Source of the DNA: Cacconaster sp045617505
GTDB taxonomy: Bacteria > Bacteroidota > Bacteroidia > Bacteroidales > UBA932
DNA length: 64,000 nt
Direction of reading: 5' to 3'
Assembly (NCBI GenBank): GCA_045617505.1
Contig: JAZLIS010000103.1
Span: 1-64,000 of the forward strand
Below are positions 33,953 to 42,649 of this stretch, piece by piece. Every line of letters starts with the position of its first letter. The first letter of the stretch is position 1. The translations under genes were made by a program, and so were the position numbers. The notes under the pieces were generated by a model that made no database searches, was not told the origin of the DNA, and saw only the letters and a list, made by a program, of their open reading frames with translations.

Positions 33953-34219
33953 ATGACAAATTTCGACACTATCGCTATGCTGGGTCAGAGATTCAAATCC
34001 TACAGGAAAGCCCTCCATATGTCACAGCAGCAGTTGCATAAAAAGACAGGTGTGTCTTTGTTTACTATAAGCAACTTCGAGAATGGCAAGGGTCAGGGGC
34101 TTTCCCTATCCCATCTGCTTTCTCTTCTGAATGCGCTGGAACTTGGAAACGCCTTTATGGAGTTGATTCCTGACATCCCGTCGATAGATCCGGAAAAATT
34201 GTGGAACAAAAAAAGATAG
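33953..34219 (+). CDS. hipB: HipB-like XRE-family antitoxin/repressor
   Basis: 88 residues with an XRE helix-turn-helix (about 18-72, MSQQQLHKKTGVSLFTISNFENGKG). The chosen ATG (33953) leaves a short leader after the promoter; an in-frame codon at 33932 lies inside the operator repeat. It should bind the repeated operator upstream and sequester the HipA kinase encoded three bases downstream. Confidence 0.85.
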   Translation: MTNFDTIAMLGQRFKSYRKALHMSQQQLHKKTGVSLFTISNFENGKGQGLSLSHLLSLLNALELGNAFMELIPDIPSIDPEKLWNKKR

Positions 34220-34222
34220 CCT

Positions 34223-35497
34223 ATGGAAAATACCGAAAAGATTACCTTATGGGACCATACTGTGGGATATCTCACCTGGGACAACTCGGACCGGCGGAAA
34301 GAAACCTCCGTATTCAAATTTGATAATTCCTTCCTTGACAAAGGGTTGGACATATCCCCCCTTCAGATGTCAATCCACTCCCCTGCGAGAAAAGCCGGCA
34401 TACCACTCAGAGGCGGCAATCCCAAGGATATTTTCAAGGGGCTTCCTCCTGTATTTGCCGACTCTCTGCCGGACCATTGGGGTAACAGTATTTTCAGGGC
34501 TTGGGCAAAGGAACATAACATCTCGATGAAAAGGATATCCCCCGTGGATCTTCTGGCTTTTGTGGGCAGGAGAGCGATGGGAGCTCTGGAATATCATCCA
34601 TCGTCAGTTGGATATGAGGATGAAGCCTGCGAAGTAAATGTTCAGGAACTGTATCTGTTTGCCAAAAGTGTTCTGGACGAAAAAACGAAGCTGACGTTCT
34701 CTTCTGACAGGGAACTGCTTTGGCAGGATCTTGTCAAACTTGGTACTTCCCCCGGAGGAAAACGGCCCAAGGCATTGATAGCCATTAACAGGACAACAGG
34801 AAAAATCAAGTCCGGACAGGCCCTTCTCTCTTCCGAATATGATTATTACATACTCAAGTATGATAATGAATCTGATGCCTTTCCATACGCCAGGATGGAG
34901 TACGTATATTGGCGATTATGCAAAGATGCCGGAATCGAGATAAACGACTCCGAACTGAGGCGATTTGAGACGACAAGCCATTTTATTACAAAGAGATTCG
35001 ACAGAGGGCCGGAAGGAAAATTGCACATGCAGTCGCTACTCGCTATGGCCAGCGATGTCGCTTCATACGAAGATGCCTTTGATACTATGAGGAGGCTTGA
35101 CCTTGAATACTCCGATTTCGAGCAGATGTACAGGAGAATGGTATTCAATGTCCTGGCCGGCAATATCGATGATCACGCCAGAAACTTCTCCTTTGTTATG
35201 GACAAATCCGGGAAGTGGTCTCTTGCTCCAGCATACGATATGGTTTACAGTATCGACCCTTCGGTTCTTGAAGTCCAGAAAGGGCAGTTCCTCAGCATCT
35301 GCGGAAAGAAATCGGGGATAACAAGGACCGATTTGATATATATAGCCCGACAGTATGACATAAACAGGCCGGGGGAAATCATTGAGAGGACACGGGATGT
35401 CCTGTCCAAATTACACGGATATATGGCAGAGGAAAATATCAGTGAGTCCGTATGGAAAATGGTTTCGGATGAATTGAAGTCAAAAGCGTTGTCTTGA
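34223..35497 (+). CDS. hipA: HipA-family serine/threonine kinase toxin
   Basis: 424 residues. The N-subdomain-1-like part (about 1-110) is followed by a kinase core with the Gly-rich segment LGTSPGGKRPKAL, the catalytic NIDDHARNF and the metal-binding YDMVYSID. In E. coli, HipA phosphorylates glutamyl-tRNA synthetase and causes dormancy; the target here is unknown. The gene is complete and single-chain, unlike the split version that follows it. It is coupled to hipB with a three-base gap. Confidence 0.88.
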   Translation: MENTEKITLWDHTVGYLTWDNSDRRKETSVFKFDNSFLDKGLDISPLQMSIHSPARKAGIPLRGGNPKDIFKGLPPVFADSLPDHWGNSIFRAWAKEHNISMKRISPVDLLAFVGRRAMGALEYHPSSVGYEDEACEVNVQELYLFAKSVLDEKTKLTFSSDRELLWQDLVKLGTSPGGKRPKALIAINRTTGKIKSGQALLSSEYDYYILKYDNESDAFPYARMEYVYWRLCKDAGIEINDSELRRFETTSHFITKRFDRGPEGKLHMQSLLAMASDVASYEDAFDTMRRLDLEYSDFEQMYRRMVFNVLAGNIDDHARNFSFVMDKSGKWSLAPAYDMVYSIDPSVLEVQKGQFLSICGKKSGITRTDLIYIARQYDINRPGEIIERTRDVLSKLHGYMAEENISESVWKMVSDELKSKALS

Positions 35498-35519
35498 TAA
35501 ATGGACTCCGGTGAAAATT

Positions 35520-35559
35520 TTACCTAAAATTAGGTAATTTGAGTTTAAATAACTTACCT
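35520..35559. promoter_or_regulatory. TTACCTAA palindrome and half-site upstream of the HipBST-like operon
   Basis: TTACCTAA (35520-35527), two bases, then TTAGGTAA (35530-35537) form a perfect palindrome. A further TTACCT half-site is at 35554-35559, and an AGGTAA half-site lies within the promoter spacer at 35676-35681. Recurrence of the same half-site suggests binding by the HTH protein encoded at 35725. Confidence 0.5.
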
Positions 35560-35663
35560 GAAATGCAAAATGAGATTCTGTTAAACATTTTGTATAATAC
35601 AAAACAGATAGCGGGACAAAATGATTATAAAAGCGGCCGGAATCATAATATATTAGGATTTAG

Positions 35664-35695
35664 TTTGTTTTTTTGAGGTAAACAGTCTATCTTTG
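35664..35695 (+). promoter_or_regulatory. Promoter of the HipBST-like operon
   Basis: TTTG (35664-35667), a 20-bp spacer and TATCTTTG (35688-35695) are followed by the start codon at 35725. The spacer contains the AGGTAA half-site. Confidence 0.65.
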
Positions 35696-35724
35696 GAACA
35701 AAATTCATAATATAATATGATTTT

Positions 35725-35925
35725 ATGGACAACATAGGATCAATAATAAAAGAAAGAAGGAAAGAGTTCGGCATTACACAAAACGACCTTGCAAAGTTGG
35801 CCGAGATAAATATCAATACTCTCACACAAATTGAAAGAGGAGAAGGGAATCCTACTGTCCGGACACTTGAGAAGGTGTTAAGAATCATCGGAATGGAACT
35901 GACTGCAAAAATCACTGAATCATGA
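35725..35925 (+). CDS. hipB: HipB-like XRE regulator of a three-gene Hip system
   Basis: 66 residues, almost entirely one helix-turn-helix domain: IIKERRKEFGITQNDLAKLAEININTLTQIERGEGN. It lacks a long C-terminal tail. Its stop overlaps the next start (ATGA), so the three genes are translationally coupled. In the HipBST arrangement HipB mainly binds DNA, while HipS provides neutralisation. Confidence 0.85.
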   Translation: MDNIGSIIKERRKEFGITQNDLAKLAEININTLTQIERGEGNPTVRTLEKVLRIIGMELTAKITES

Positions 35926-36275
35926 GACAAGGGAAAGTTTTTCTAAATCAAATATTTGCCGGAACATTGACGGAAACGCCCGGGGAAGGATATTCATTTG
36001 TTTATGATGATGTTTTTTTTGCCGACAAAACACTTCCGGCTATCAGTTTGACACTTCCAAAGAGCCAGAAAGAATATTATTCGAAAACTCTATTTTCATT
36101 TTTCGCCAATATGCTCTCGGAAGGATACAACAGACAACTCCAGGCAAAACTTCATCATGTTGACATTGAAGATGATTTTGGAATTCTACTCGCGACAGCA
36201 CATTGCGATACACCGGGAGCCGTAACCATCAAGAAAGACCCAAATGAACAGGATGGCAAGAAAAAATTTGCTTGA
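35922..36275 (+). CDS. hipS: HipS-like small protein (HipA N-terminal subdomain)
   Basis: 117 residues matching only the N-subdomain-1 of HipA: VFLNQIFAGTLTETPGEGYSFVYDD, then PAISLTLPKSQKEY and LFSFFANMLSEGYNRQL, and DFGILLATAHCDTPGAVTI. In the described HipBST systems this separate small subunit acts as the antitoxin of the HipT kinase. The coding sequence overlaps the HipT gene by about 30 bases in another frame. A frameshifted hipA is the alternative, but both ends look natural. Confidence 0.75.
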   Translation: MRQGKVFLNQIFAGTLTETPGEGYSFVYDDVFFADKTLPAISLTLPKSQKEYYSKTLFSFFANMLSEGYNRQLQAKLHHVDIEDDFGILLATAHCDTPGAVTIKKDPNEQDGKKKFA

Positions 36276-37173
36276 AAGAGAAAAAGTCTCCCCTATATTG
36301 CCTTACGAAACTCTTTCGTCAAAAACGACACAGACAAGCGGTCGCGGACATCTTTCTCTTTCAGGAGCACAAATCAAATACTCCGCAGTCATAGAGAACG
36401 GTGTATTCCGATTGACTGAACCGAATGAACGAGGCACATATATTCTCAAACCGATATTAAGTGATTGGGAAAACAGAGAGTTCAGCCCAGCCAACGAGAA
36501 TCTGACAATGCAGATCGCTTCCCAAGTTTATGGGATTCAAACAGCGGAGAATGCCGTATGTTTTACACAGAACGAAGAGCCGGTATATGTTACAAAAAGA
36601 TATGACGTCAAACCGGATGGAACCAAAATCCAACAGGAAGACTTTGCCTCCCTCGCAGGAATTACAAAAGAGAAATACGGAGATGATTATAAATACAACG
36701 CTTTGGATTATTCAGACATCGCAAACATAATCAAGAAATTCATACCGGCCTGGCGAATTGAACTGATCAAATACTTCGACTTGATTTTGTTCAATTTTGT
36801 GTTCGCAAATGGAGATGCGCATATCAAAAATTTTTCGGTACTACAAACACCGCAAGGAGACTACAAACTTTCCCCTGCATACGATTTAATCAATTCATCC
36901 CTCCATATTTATTCTGACAGTATATTTGCCCTGCAGAAAGGATTATTTCCCGGATGGAATAGAGAAATGGGGGCGGACGGAAGAGATTTTGAGAAATTCG
37001 GGGAATTAATCGGTTTGAATGTTAATACAATATCCGGAGAACTGGACAAATTCTGTGATATTTACGATAAAACGGAAGAATTAATAGAACAATCTCTTCT
37101 TAATGAAAAACTAAAAAACGAGTATAGGACGATATACCATACAAGAATTAAATCATTCTTGAGAGTCAGGTGA
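36244..37173 (+). CDS. hipT: HipT-like kinase of a HipBST-type toxin-antitoxin system
   Basis: 309 residues from the ATG at 36244; an ATG at 36253 is an alternative. It contains only the kinase core: the Gly/Ser-rich loop TSGRGHLSLSGAQIKYS (about 31-47), catalytic ANGDAHIKNF and metal-binding SPAYDLINS. Serines in the loop match the place where HipT is autophosphorylated. HipT of E. coli O127 phosphorylates tryptophanyl-tRNA synthetase; the target here is unknown. The N-subdomain is supplied by the preceding gene. Confidence 0.78.
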   Translation: MNRMARKNLLEREKVSPILPYETLSSKTTQTSGRGHLSLSGAQIKYSAVIENGVFRLTEPNERGTYILKPILSDWENREFSPANENLTMQIASQVYGIQTAENAVCFTQNEEPVYVTKRYDVKPDGTKIQQEDFASLAGITKEKYGDDYKYNALDYSDIANIIKKFIPAWRIELIKYFDLILFNFVFANGDAHIKNFSVLQTPQGDYKLSPAYDLINSSLHIYSDSIFALQKGLFPGWNREMGADGRDFEKFGELIGLNVNTISGELDKFCDIYDKTEELIEQSLLNEKLKNEYRTIYHTRIKSFLRVR

Positions 37174-37208
37174 GCTGATATGCAGCACCGGGGCGAAATG
37201 GCAAAAAA

Positions 37209-37243
37209 TTCGTACAGACGCGAATGATTCGCGTCTGTACGAA
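37209..37243. repeat. Perfect 35-bp palindrome between hipT and the flippase gene
   Basis: Two 17-base arms, TTCGTACAGACGCGAAT and its exact reverse complement, flank one central G (37226). It sits 36 bases after the hipT stop and about 60 before the flippase start. There is no T run, so it is a poor intrinsic terminator. A decayed relative lies at 401-434. It may be a dispersed extragenic repeat of the REP type. Confidence 0.85.
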
Positions 37244-37302
37244 ACGGGCAAAAGAATAACAAAATAAAAAGGATGTCACAGGCAGCAGCATACGATGATT
37301 AA

Positions 37303-38784
37303 ATGAAGAATCTGGGGACAAGCAATCTTAAAAGCAAAACTATTCGAGGTGTCGAGTGGAGTTTTGCAGACAACATCATCAACCAGGGGATAACCTTCCT
37401 CGTGGGGCTTGTCCTCGCCAGACTGTTGTCCCCGGATGAATACGGACTAATTGGAATCATAACCATCTTTATTGCCATTTCCGGGAGTATAGTTGACAGC
37501 GGGTTTTCCAGTGCACTTATCAGAAAGAAAGATGCAACCGATAAAGATTACGATACGGTTTTTCTTGTCAACCTCATTGCCAGTATCGTCCTAGCAATCG
37601 CCCTTTTTGCCTCAGCGCCATTAATTGCAAAATTCTTTGAAAGAGCGGAGCTGACTTCAATCACAAGAGCGATGAGTTCCGTGTTGATAATCAACGCACT
37701 GTCAATTGTTCAAAGCGCGCAACTCACCAAAAGGATTGATTTCAAGACCCAGACAAAGATTTCAATCATCTCATCCATAATCAGCGGAGTCATCGGAATA
37801 ACACTTGCATTTATGGGATGCGGAGTATGGAGCCTGGTCTTCCAGCAACTTTCACGGCAATTATTCAATACTGTTCTCCTTTGGTATTACAATCGCTGGA
37901 TTCCCCGCCTCAAATTCTACCTGTCCAGTTTCAAGGAACTTTTCACTTTTGGATGGAAACTGCTGGTATCAGGACTCATTGATACCACCTGGAACCAGCT
38001 GTATCAGGTTGTTATCGGCAAGTGCTACAGCCCGGCCACTTTGGGCCAATACTCCAGAGCACAGCAGTTCAGCAATCTCTTTTCAGCCAATCTGACCCAT
38101 ATAGTCCAAAGAGTAAGTTATCCATCACTCAGTTCAATACAGGAAGAACGGGAAAGGCTGAAAAATGCGTACCGTACAGTCATAACCGTAACAATGCTGG
38201 TATCATTCTGCTGTATGTTCGGATTGGCCGCTGTCGCAAAACCTATGATAAGGGTGCTGATTGGAAGCAAATGGTATCCGGCTGTGCCTTTCCTTCAGAT
38301 ACTCTGTCTGCAAATGGTATTATATCCCTTGCATGCAATCAACCTGAATATGCTTCAAATACAAGGACGTTCCGACCTATTCCTCAAACTCGAAATATTA
38401 AAGAAAATCATTGGTGTAGGCCCCTTGCTATTAGGTATTTTCATCAATATCTATTGGATGCTATGGGCCAGTGTCGCCACTGGAATTATTGCATTCTTCC
38501 TCAATTCACACTACTCGGGAAAGATGATTGGCTACTCTTCGTTTGAACAATTGAGAGACATAGCCCCGTCATTTTTCATAGCATCATTTATGGCAGTTAT
38601 TGTATTTGCAATGTCACATATCAAACTGTCGGCCTTTGCCCTTCTGCCCATTTTGATATTGACCGGTATTCTGATTGTATTTATTTTCTGCGAATTATTC
38701 AAAAGAAAAGAATATCTTGAAATCAAGAATATATTATTCCTAACTTTGGGAAAATCGAAAGAATGGATAAAAGACAAAATATAA
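37303..38784 (+). CDS. wzx-like: Wzx-like polysaccharide flippase
   Basis: 493 residues with about 12-14 hydrophobic segments. GVEWSFADNIINQGITFLVGLVLARLLSPDEYGLIGI is typical of the PST/MOP flippases in Bacteroidota, and RKKDATDKDYDTVFLVNL follows the family. It should flip lipid-linked repeat units of the surface polysaccharide across the inner membrane. The end overlaps the aminotransferase gene by 22 bases. No Wzy polymerase was recognised in the window. Confidence 0.88.
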   Translation: MKNLGTSNLKSKTIRGVEWSFADNIINQGITFLVGLVLARLLSPDEYGLIGIITIFIAISGSIVDSGFSSALIRKKDATDKDYDTVFLVNLIASIVLAIALFASAPLIAKFFERAELTSITRAMSSVLIINALSIVQSAQLTKRIDFKTQTKISIISSIISGVIGITLAFMGCGVWSLVFQQLSRQLFNTVLLWYYNRWIPRLKFYLSSFKELFTFGWKLLVSGLIDTTWNQLYQVVIGKCYSPATLGQYSRAQQFSNLFSANLTHIVQRVSYPSLSSIQEERERLKNAYRTVITVTMLVSFCCMFGLAAVAKPMIRVLIGSKWYPAVPFLQILCLQMVLYPLHAINLNMLQIQGRSDLFLKLEILKKIIGVGPLLLGIFINIYWMLWASVATGIIAFFLNSHYSGKMIGYSSFEQLRDIAPSFFIASFMAVIVFAMSHIKLSAFALLPILILTGILIVFIFCELFKRKEYLEIKNILFLTLGKSKEWIKDKI

Positions 38785-39884
38785 CAGTCACTTCTCCTCT
38801 TCTGCCGGATTTGAAAGAATTCGAAGAGAAGCTTAGCGAAATATGGAGTGCCAAGTGGATTACCAACAACGGCGCCTTCCATCAGGAATTGGAGCGGAAG
38901 TTGGCCGCATATCTCAAAGTACCATATATCAGTTTGTTTACCAACGGTACTTTACCCCTAATCACAGCATTTCAGGCGCTGAGCATCACCCGGGGAGAAG
39001 TGATTACCACTCCTTACAGTTTTGTTGCCACCACCCACGCCATCTGGTGGAACGGGCTGATTCCGGTTTTCGCCGACGTCGATCCGAAGACCGGGAACAT
39101 TGATCCGGACAAGATTGAAGAAGCCATAACGCCTAATACCGTGGCGATTATGCCCGTTCACGTTTATGGCAACCCTTGCGACACAAAAAGGATCGGAGAG
39201 ATTGCAAAAGCTCACAATCTCAAAGTCATTTATGATGCCGCTCACGCTTTCGGAGTGGAGATCAATGGTCGGAGCATTCTCGAGGAAGGAGACCTTTCTA
39301 CCTTGAGTTTTCACGCCACAAAGGTTTTCAACACCATTGAAGGCGGAGCGATGGTTATGCACAGCAAGGAGATGAAAAAGCATATTGACCACCTGAAGAA
39401 CTTCGGTTTCGAAAACGAGACTACCGTGGTCGCTCCGGGCATCAATTCCAAGATGGATGAAATCCGCGCCGCATACGGACTGCTCAATCTCAAGCAAGTA
39501 GATTCAGCAATAGAGGCCAGGCATAAAGTAGCGATACAGTATCGGGAAGCACTCAAAGATGTAGAAGGTATTACGTTCTTTGAAGACATTCCGGGAGTAA
39601 AGCACAACTATTCGTACTTCCCCATCTTCGTTGACGAGAAGAAATACGGAATGAGCAGAGATGCGCTGTACTTCAAGATGCAGGAAGCAGGAATTTTCGG
39701 CAGACGATATTTCTACCCTCTAATCAGCACATTCTCATCATACAGGAACCTACCATCGGCCAACCCCGCAAACCTTCCGGTTGCAACAAAAATGGCCGAG
39801 CAAGTGATTTGCCTGCCGATGCATCACGAGCTATCTGAGGCAAACATAAATAGGACACTTGAAATTGTAGCATTGAGCCGATAA
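38763..39884 (+). CDS. DegT/DnrJ/EryC1/StrS-family sugar aminotransferase
   Basis: 373 residues, PLP-dependent fold type I. The Schiff-base lysine is K187 in SFHATKVFN and the pyridine-nitrogen aspartate is D158 in YDAAHAFG. The family makes amino-deoxy sugars from nucleotide-linked keto sugars, for example dTDP-3- or 4-amino-dideoxyhexoses. The following acyltransferase and acyl-synthesis genes suggest that the new amino group is then acylated. No sugar dehydratase is in the window, so the keto-sugar must come from elsewhere. Confidence 0.9.
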   Translation: MDKRQNITVTSPLLPDLKEFEEKLSEIWSAKWITNNGAFHQELERKLAAYLKVPYISLFTNGTLPLITAFQALSITRGEVITTPYSFVATTHAIWWNGLIPVFADVDPKTGNIDPDKIEEAITPNTVAIMPVHVYGNPCDTKRIGEIAKAHNLKVIYDAAHAFGVEINGRSILEEGDLSTLSFHATKVFNTIEGGAMVMHSKEMKKHIDHLKNFGFENETTVVAPGINSKMDEIRAAYGLLNLKQVDSAIEARHKVAIQYREALKDVEGITFFEDIPGVKHNYSYFPIFVDEKKYGMSRDALYFKMQEAGIFGRRYFYPLISTFSSYRNLPSANPANLPVATKMAEQVICLPMHHELSEANINRTLEIVALSR

Positions 39885-39963
39885 GCACAATTTCCAATTA
39901 ATAAAGATTTTACGGCATTATTTGAGAATTTGTTTTTTAAAAATAGTTATCGTAAAAGTATAT

Positions 39964-40587
39964 ATGAAGCATTTGATAATAATTGGAGCCAGAGGCTTCG
40001 GTAGGGAGGTTTATAATCTTTATAAAGATTGCAGTTATTCAAACATGAATTGTAAAGGTTTTTTAGATGATAAGACAGATGCTTTGACCGGATATAACAA
40101 TTATCCTCCAATTCTCTCTTCTGTAGAATCCTACATGCCAGAGCCTGATGATGTATTTATATGCGCACTTGGAGATGTGTCATATAAAGAAAAATACGCA
40201 TCTATTATTCTTGAGAAAGGTGGCATATTTATTTCTCTTATACACCCATCCGCTTCTATAAGTATGAATACTACAATTGGAAAAGGGTGCATTATTGAAA
40301 AGCATGCAATCGTATCCTGTGATGCAAACATAGGAAATTTTGTAACGGTTATGCCGCACGCAGTACTGGGGCATGATATTCAAGTGGGAGATTGGTCTCA
40401 TATCGGATCCTTTGCCTTTATGGGTGGTTTTTCCAAGCTCGGCAGAAGTGTTACTTTGCATCCGACAGTAAATATATTGCCACATAAGAGAGTTGGAGAC
40501 AATGCTACAGTGGGAGCTGGCTCTGTAGTAATAAGGCCAGTAAAAGAAGAAACTACGGTTTTTGGAGTTCCGGCAATGAAGATATAA
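39964..40587 (+). CDS. NeuD/PglD-like hexapeptide-repeat acyltransferase
   Basis: 207 residues from the ATG at 39964 (MKHLIIIGARGFGREV). The N-terminal Rossmann-like sugar-nucleotide domain (about 1-75) is followed by a left-handed beta-helix of hexapeptide repeats (about 90-200). The catalytic base would be H137 in VLGHDIQVGD, as in PglD. Relatives acetylate UDP- or dTDP-amino sugars using acetyl-CoA. Here it is the only obvious acyltransferase beside two acyl-carrier proteins, so it may take an acyl-ACP donor; that is inference. Confidence 0.85.
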   Translation: MKHLIIIGARGFGREVYNLYKDCSYSNMNCKGFLDDKTDALTGYNNYPPILSSVESYMPEPDDVFICALGDVSYKEKYASIILEKGGIFISLIHPSASISMNTTIGKGCIIEKHAIVSCDANIGNFVTVMPHAVLGHDIQVGDWSHIGSFAFMGGFSKLGRSVTLHPTVNILPHKRVGDNATVGAGSVVIRPVKEETTVFGVPAMKI

Positions 40588-40603
40588 CAATATTACAGAT
40601 TTT

Positions 40604-40840
40604 ATGGACGAGAAACAGTTTATTCAGCATTTTGCTGAGCAGTTTGATGAAACCGATGCTTCTGAATTGACGCTTGATACCAGGTTTCGTGACATTGACG
40701 AGTGGAGTTCTATTATTGCACTTTCAGTGATGGCCATGTGTGCGGAGGAGTATGACGTTATCCTTTCGGCTAACGAGATGGAGAGCGCCAATCAGATTTC
40801 AGACATCTACAACATTGTCAAATCAAGAATCAGCGAATAG
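40604..40840 (+). CDS. Acyl carrier protein (first of two)
   Basis: 78 residues with the four-helix ACP pattern. The phosphopantetheine site is in DIDEWSSIIAL: Ser36, with Ser instead of Asp just before it and Ile instead of Leu just after. It is of the stand-alone type found in polysaccharide and polyketide loci rather than the housekeeping AcpP. It ends two bases before the SDR gene. Confidence 0.8.
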   Translation: MDEKQFIQHFAEQFDETDASELTLDTRFRDIDEWSSIIALSVMAMCAEEYDVILSANEMESANQISDIYNIVKSRISE

Positions 40841-40842
40841 TT

Positions 40843-41583
40843 ATGTACAATCCATATTCTCTGGAAGGCAAGACCATCCTTATTACAGGTGCGGCTTCGG
40901 GGATAGGCAAGGCAACCAGCATCGAGTGCTCCAAGGTGGGTGCAAAGGTGGTGGCAGTTGACCTGAATACAGAAGGACTGGCGGCAATGATGCCTCAGCT
41001 TGAAGGTGAAGGACATCTGTCTTTTTCCGGCAATCTGTGTGATGAGGAATTCCTTAAAGGACTTGGCGAGCAGGCTCCCGCTCTTGATGGCGTATTCCTC
41101 TGTGCCGGTGTTTCGGACACTACACCTGTGAAGTTCATTACCGAGGAGAAGATAGCCCGAGTGATGAACGTTAACCTCGTAGCACCTATCATGATGCTCA
41201 AGCAACTGTTGGTCAAGAAGAAAATAAACAAGGGCGGTTCGCTCGTGTGGATGAGTTCGTATGGGGCGGAGAAGGTTGAGCCAGGACTTGGAATCTATGC
41301 CGCCTCAAAGTCTGCTGTCAATGGTATAATGAGGGCATACGCAAAAGAGTTGGTTTCAAGGAAAATTCGTTCCAACTCCATTATGCCGATGATGATCAGG
41401 ACGGAACTGTTGAGTACGCTCAACAACATTTCAGACAAGGACTGGGAGAAGCAGGAGGCTAAGTATCCTCTCGGCTTTGGAAGTCCATTGGATGTGGCAT
41501 ATGCCGCCATCTACCTGTTCAGTGACGCCAGTCGCTGGATTACAGGAACACAAATAAAAATGGACGGAGGAAGTAATCTTTAA
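40843..41583 (+). CDS. SDR-family oxidoreductase (FabG-like 3-oxoacyl-ACP reductase)
   Basis: 246 residues. The NAD(P)-binding motif is TGAASGIG (15-22), NAG-type loop CAGVSD near 88, and the catalytic set S138/S139-Y152-K156 in MSSYGAEK and YAASKSAVNG. The family reduces ketones. Between an ACP and a KAS III it most likely reduces the 3-keto group of an ACP-bound intermediate. Confidence 0.85.
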   Translation: MYNPYSLEGKTILITGAASGIGKATSIECSKVGAKVVAVDLNTEGLAAMMPQLEGEGHLSFSGNLCDEEFLKGLGEQAPALDGVFLCAGVSDTTPVKFITEEKIARVMNVNLVAPIMMLKQLLVKKKINKGGSLVWMSSYGAEKVEPGLGIYAASKSAVNGIMRAYAKELVSRKIRSNSIMPMMIRTELLSTLNNISDKDWEKQEAKYPLGFGSPLDVAYAAIYLFSDASRWITGTQIKMDGGSNL

Positions 41584-41598
41584 TTCAAAAACGCATTT

Positions 41599-42648
41599 AT
41601 GGCTACAATAAAATATAAAGGAGTCAGCATCAAGGCTATAAGTGCTTGTGTCCCTAAGAACGTAAGCAAGAACAAAGACCTTGGGTATCTGATTCCGGAA
41701 GAAGAGATAGAGAAGACAATCAATTCCATAGGAATTATTGAGAAGAGGTATGTAGATGAAGATACGACAGCTTCGGACCTCTGTTTCAAGGCTGCCGAGA
41801 AGCTTATTGAGGACAATAACATAGACAGAAGCACAATTGATATGGTGCTCTTCCTAAGTCAACTTCCAGACTACAAGATTCCGGCAACCGCTCCTATTCT
41901 TCAGCATAGATTGGGACTGCCTACCACTACGGCTGCCCTTGACCTTTCTCTTGGTTGTTCAGGTTATGTATATGCCCTTTCTACTGCAATGGCATATGCT
42001 TCGATGGAGGGAATCAACCGAGTGCTGTTGCTTGTGGGCGAGACTTTCTCGAAGTTCGTGAACAGGATGGACAAGGTGGATGCTCCTCTTTATGGGGATG
42101 CAGGAACAGCCACTTTGATAGATAAGGCGGATACCGATTTTGTTTCAGTATTCGGTCTCTATTCTGATGGAGCAGGCGAAGATGCCGTCAAAATCAAAGC
42201 CGGAGGAGGCCGTTTCAAGACTACAGTCGAAAATATGAAGGAGCATACTGAGAAGGACGGCAGTATTCTTTCGGACAATGAGGTGTTCATGAACGGAATG
42301 GATGTGTTCAATTTCGTGATGAGGGTTGTGCCAAAGAGTATCAAGACTCTCTGCTCTGAGAATAACATTGTGATGGAGAATGTCGGACATCTTGTTCTAC
42401 ATCAGGCAAACAAATTTATGACGGACTTCATAGCCAAGAAAATCAAATACCCTCTTGGGAAAGTTCCTTATTGTCTGGACAGGTTCGGCAATACAAGTTC
42501 TCCGTCAATTCCGCTTACCATCTCATCTGAGCTGCACGGACAGCCTTTGACAGATGCCATCATTTCCGGATTCGGTGCAGGCCTCTCCTGGGGAACCGCC
42601 CATATCAGCCTTGCCGATTGCAAGGTGTCTGAACTCATAGAATATTAG
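41599..42648 (+). CDS. Ketoacyl-ACP synthase III (FabH-like)
   Basis: 349 residues, thiolase fold. The catalytic triad is C120 (SLGCSGYVYAL), H268 (VLHQANKF) and N298 (FGNTSSPSIP). It starts one carbon-carbon condensation between an acyl-CoA and malonyl-ACP or, in specialised loci, joins unusual acyl groups. It differs from housekeeping FabH by its context between a dedicated SDR and a VOC protein. Confidence 0.9.
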   Translation: MATIKYKGVSIKAISACVPKNVSKNKDLGYLIPEEEIEKTINSIGIIEKRYVDEDTTASDLCFKAAEKLIEDNNIDRSTIDMVLFLSQLPDYKIPATAPILQHRLGLPTTTAALDLSLGCSGYVYALSTAMAYASMEGINRVLLLVGETFSKFVNRMDKVDAPLYGDAGTATLIDKADTDFVSVFGLYSDGAGEDAVKIKAGGGRFKTTVENMKEHTEKDGSILSDNEVFMNGMDVFNFVMRVVPKSIKTLCSENNIVMENVGHLVLHQANKFMTDFIAKKIKYPLGKVPYCLDRFGNTSSPSIPLTISSELHGQPLTDAIISGFGAGLSWGTAHISLADCKVSELIEY

Positions 42649-42649
42649 C

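Noticed and set aside
35922..37173. A frameshifted single hipA gene
   Set aside because: The two overlapping ORFs have natural ends, an ATGA coupling to hipB and the domain split known from HipBST systems; a frameshift is possible but less likely.
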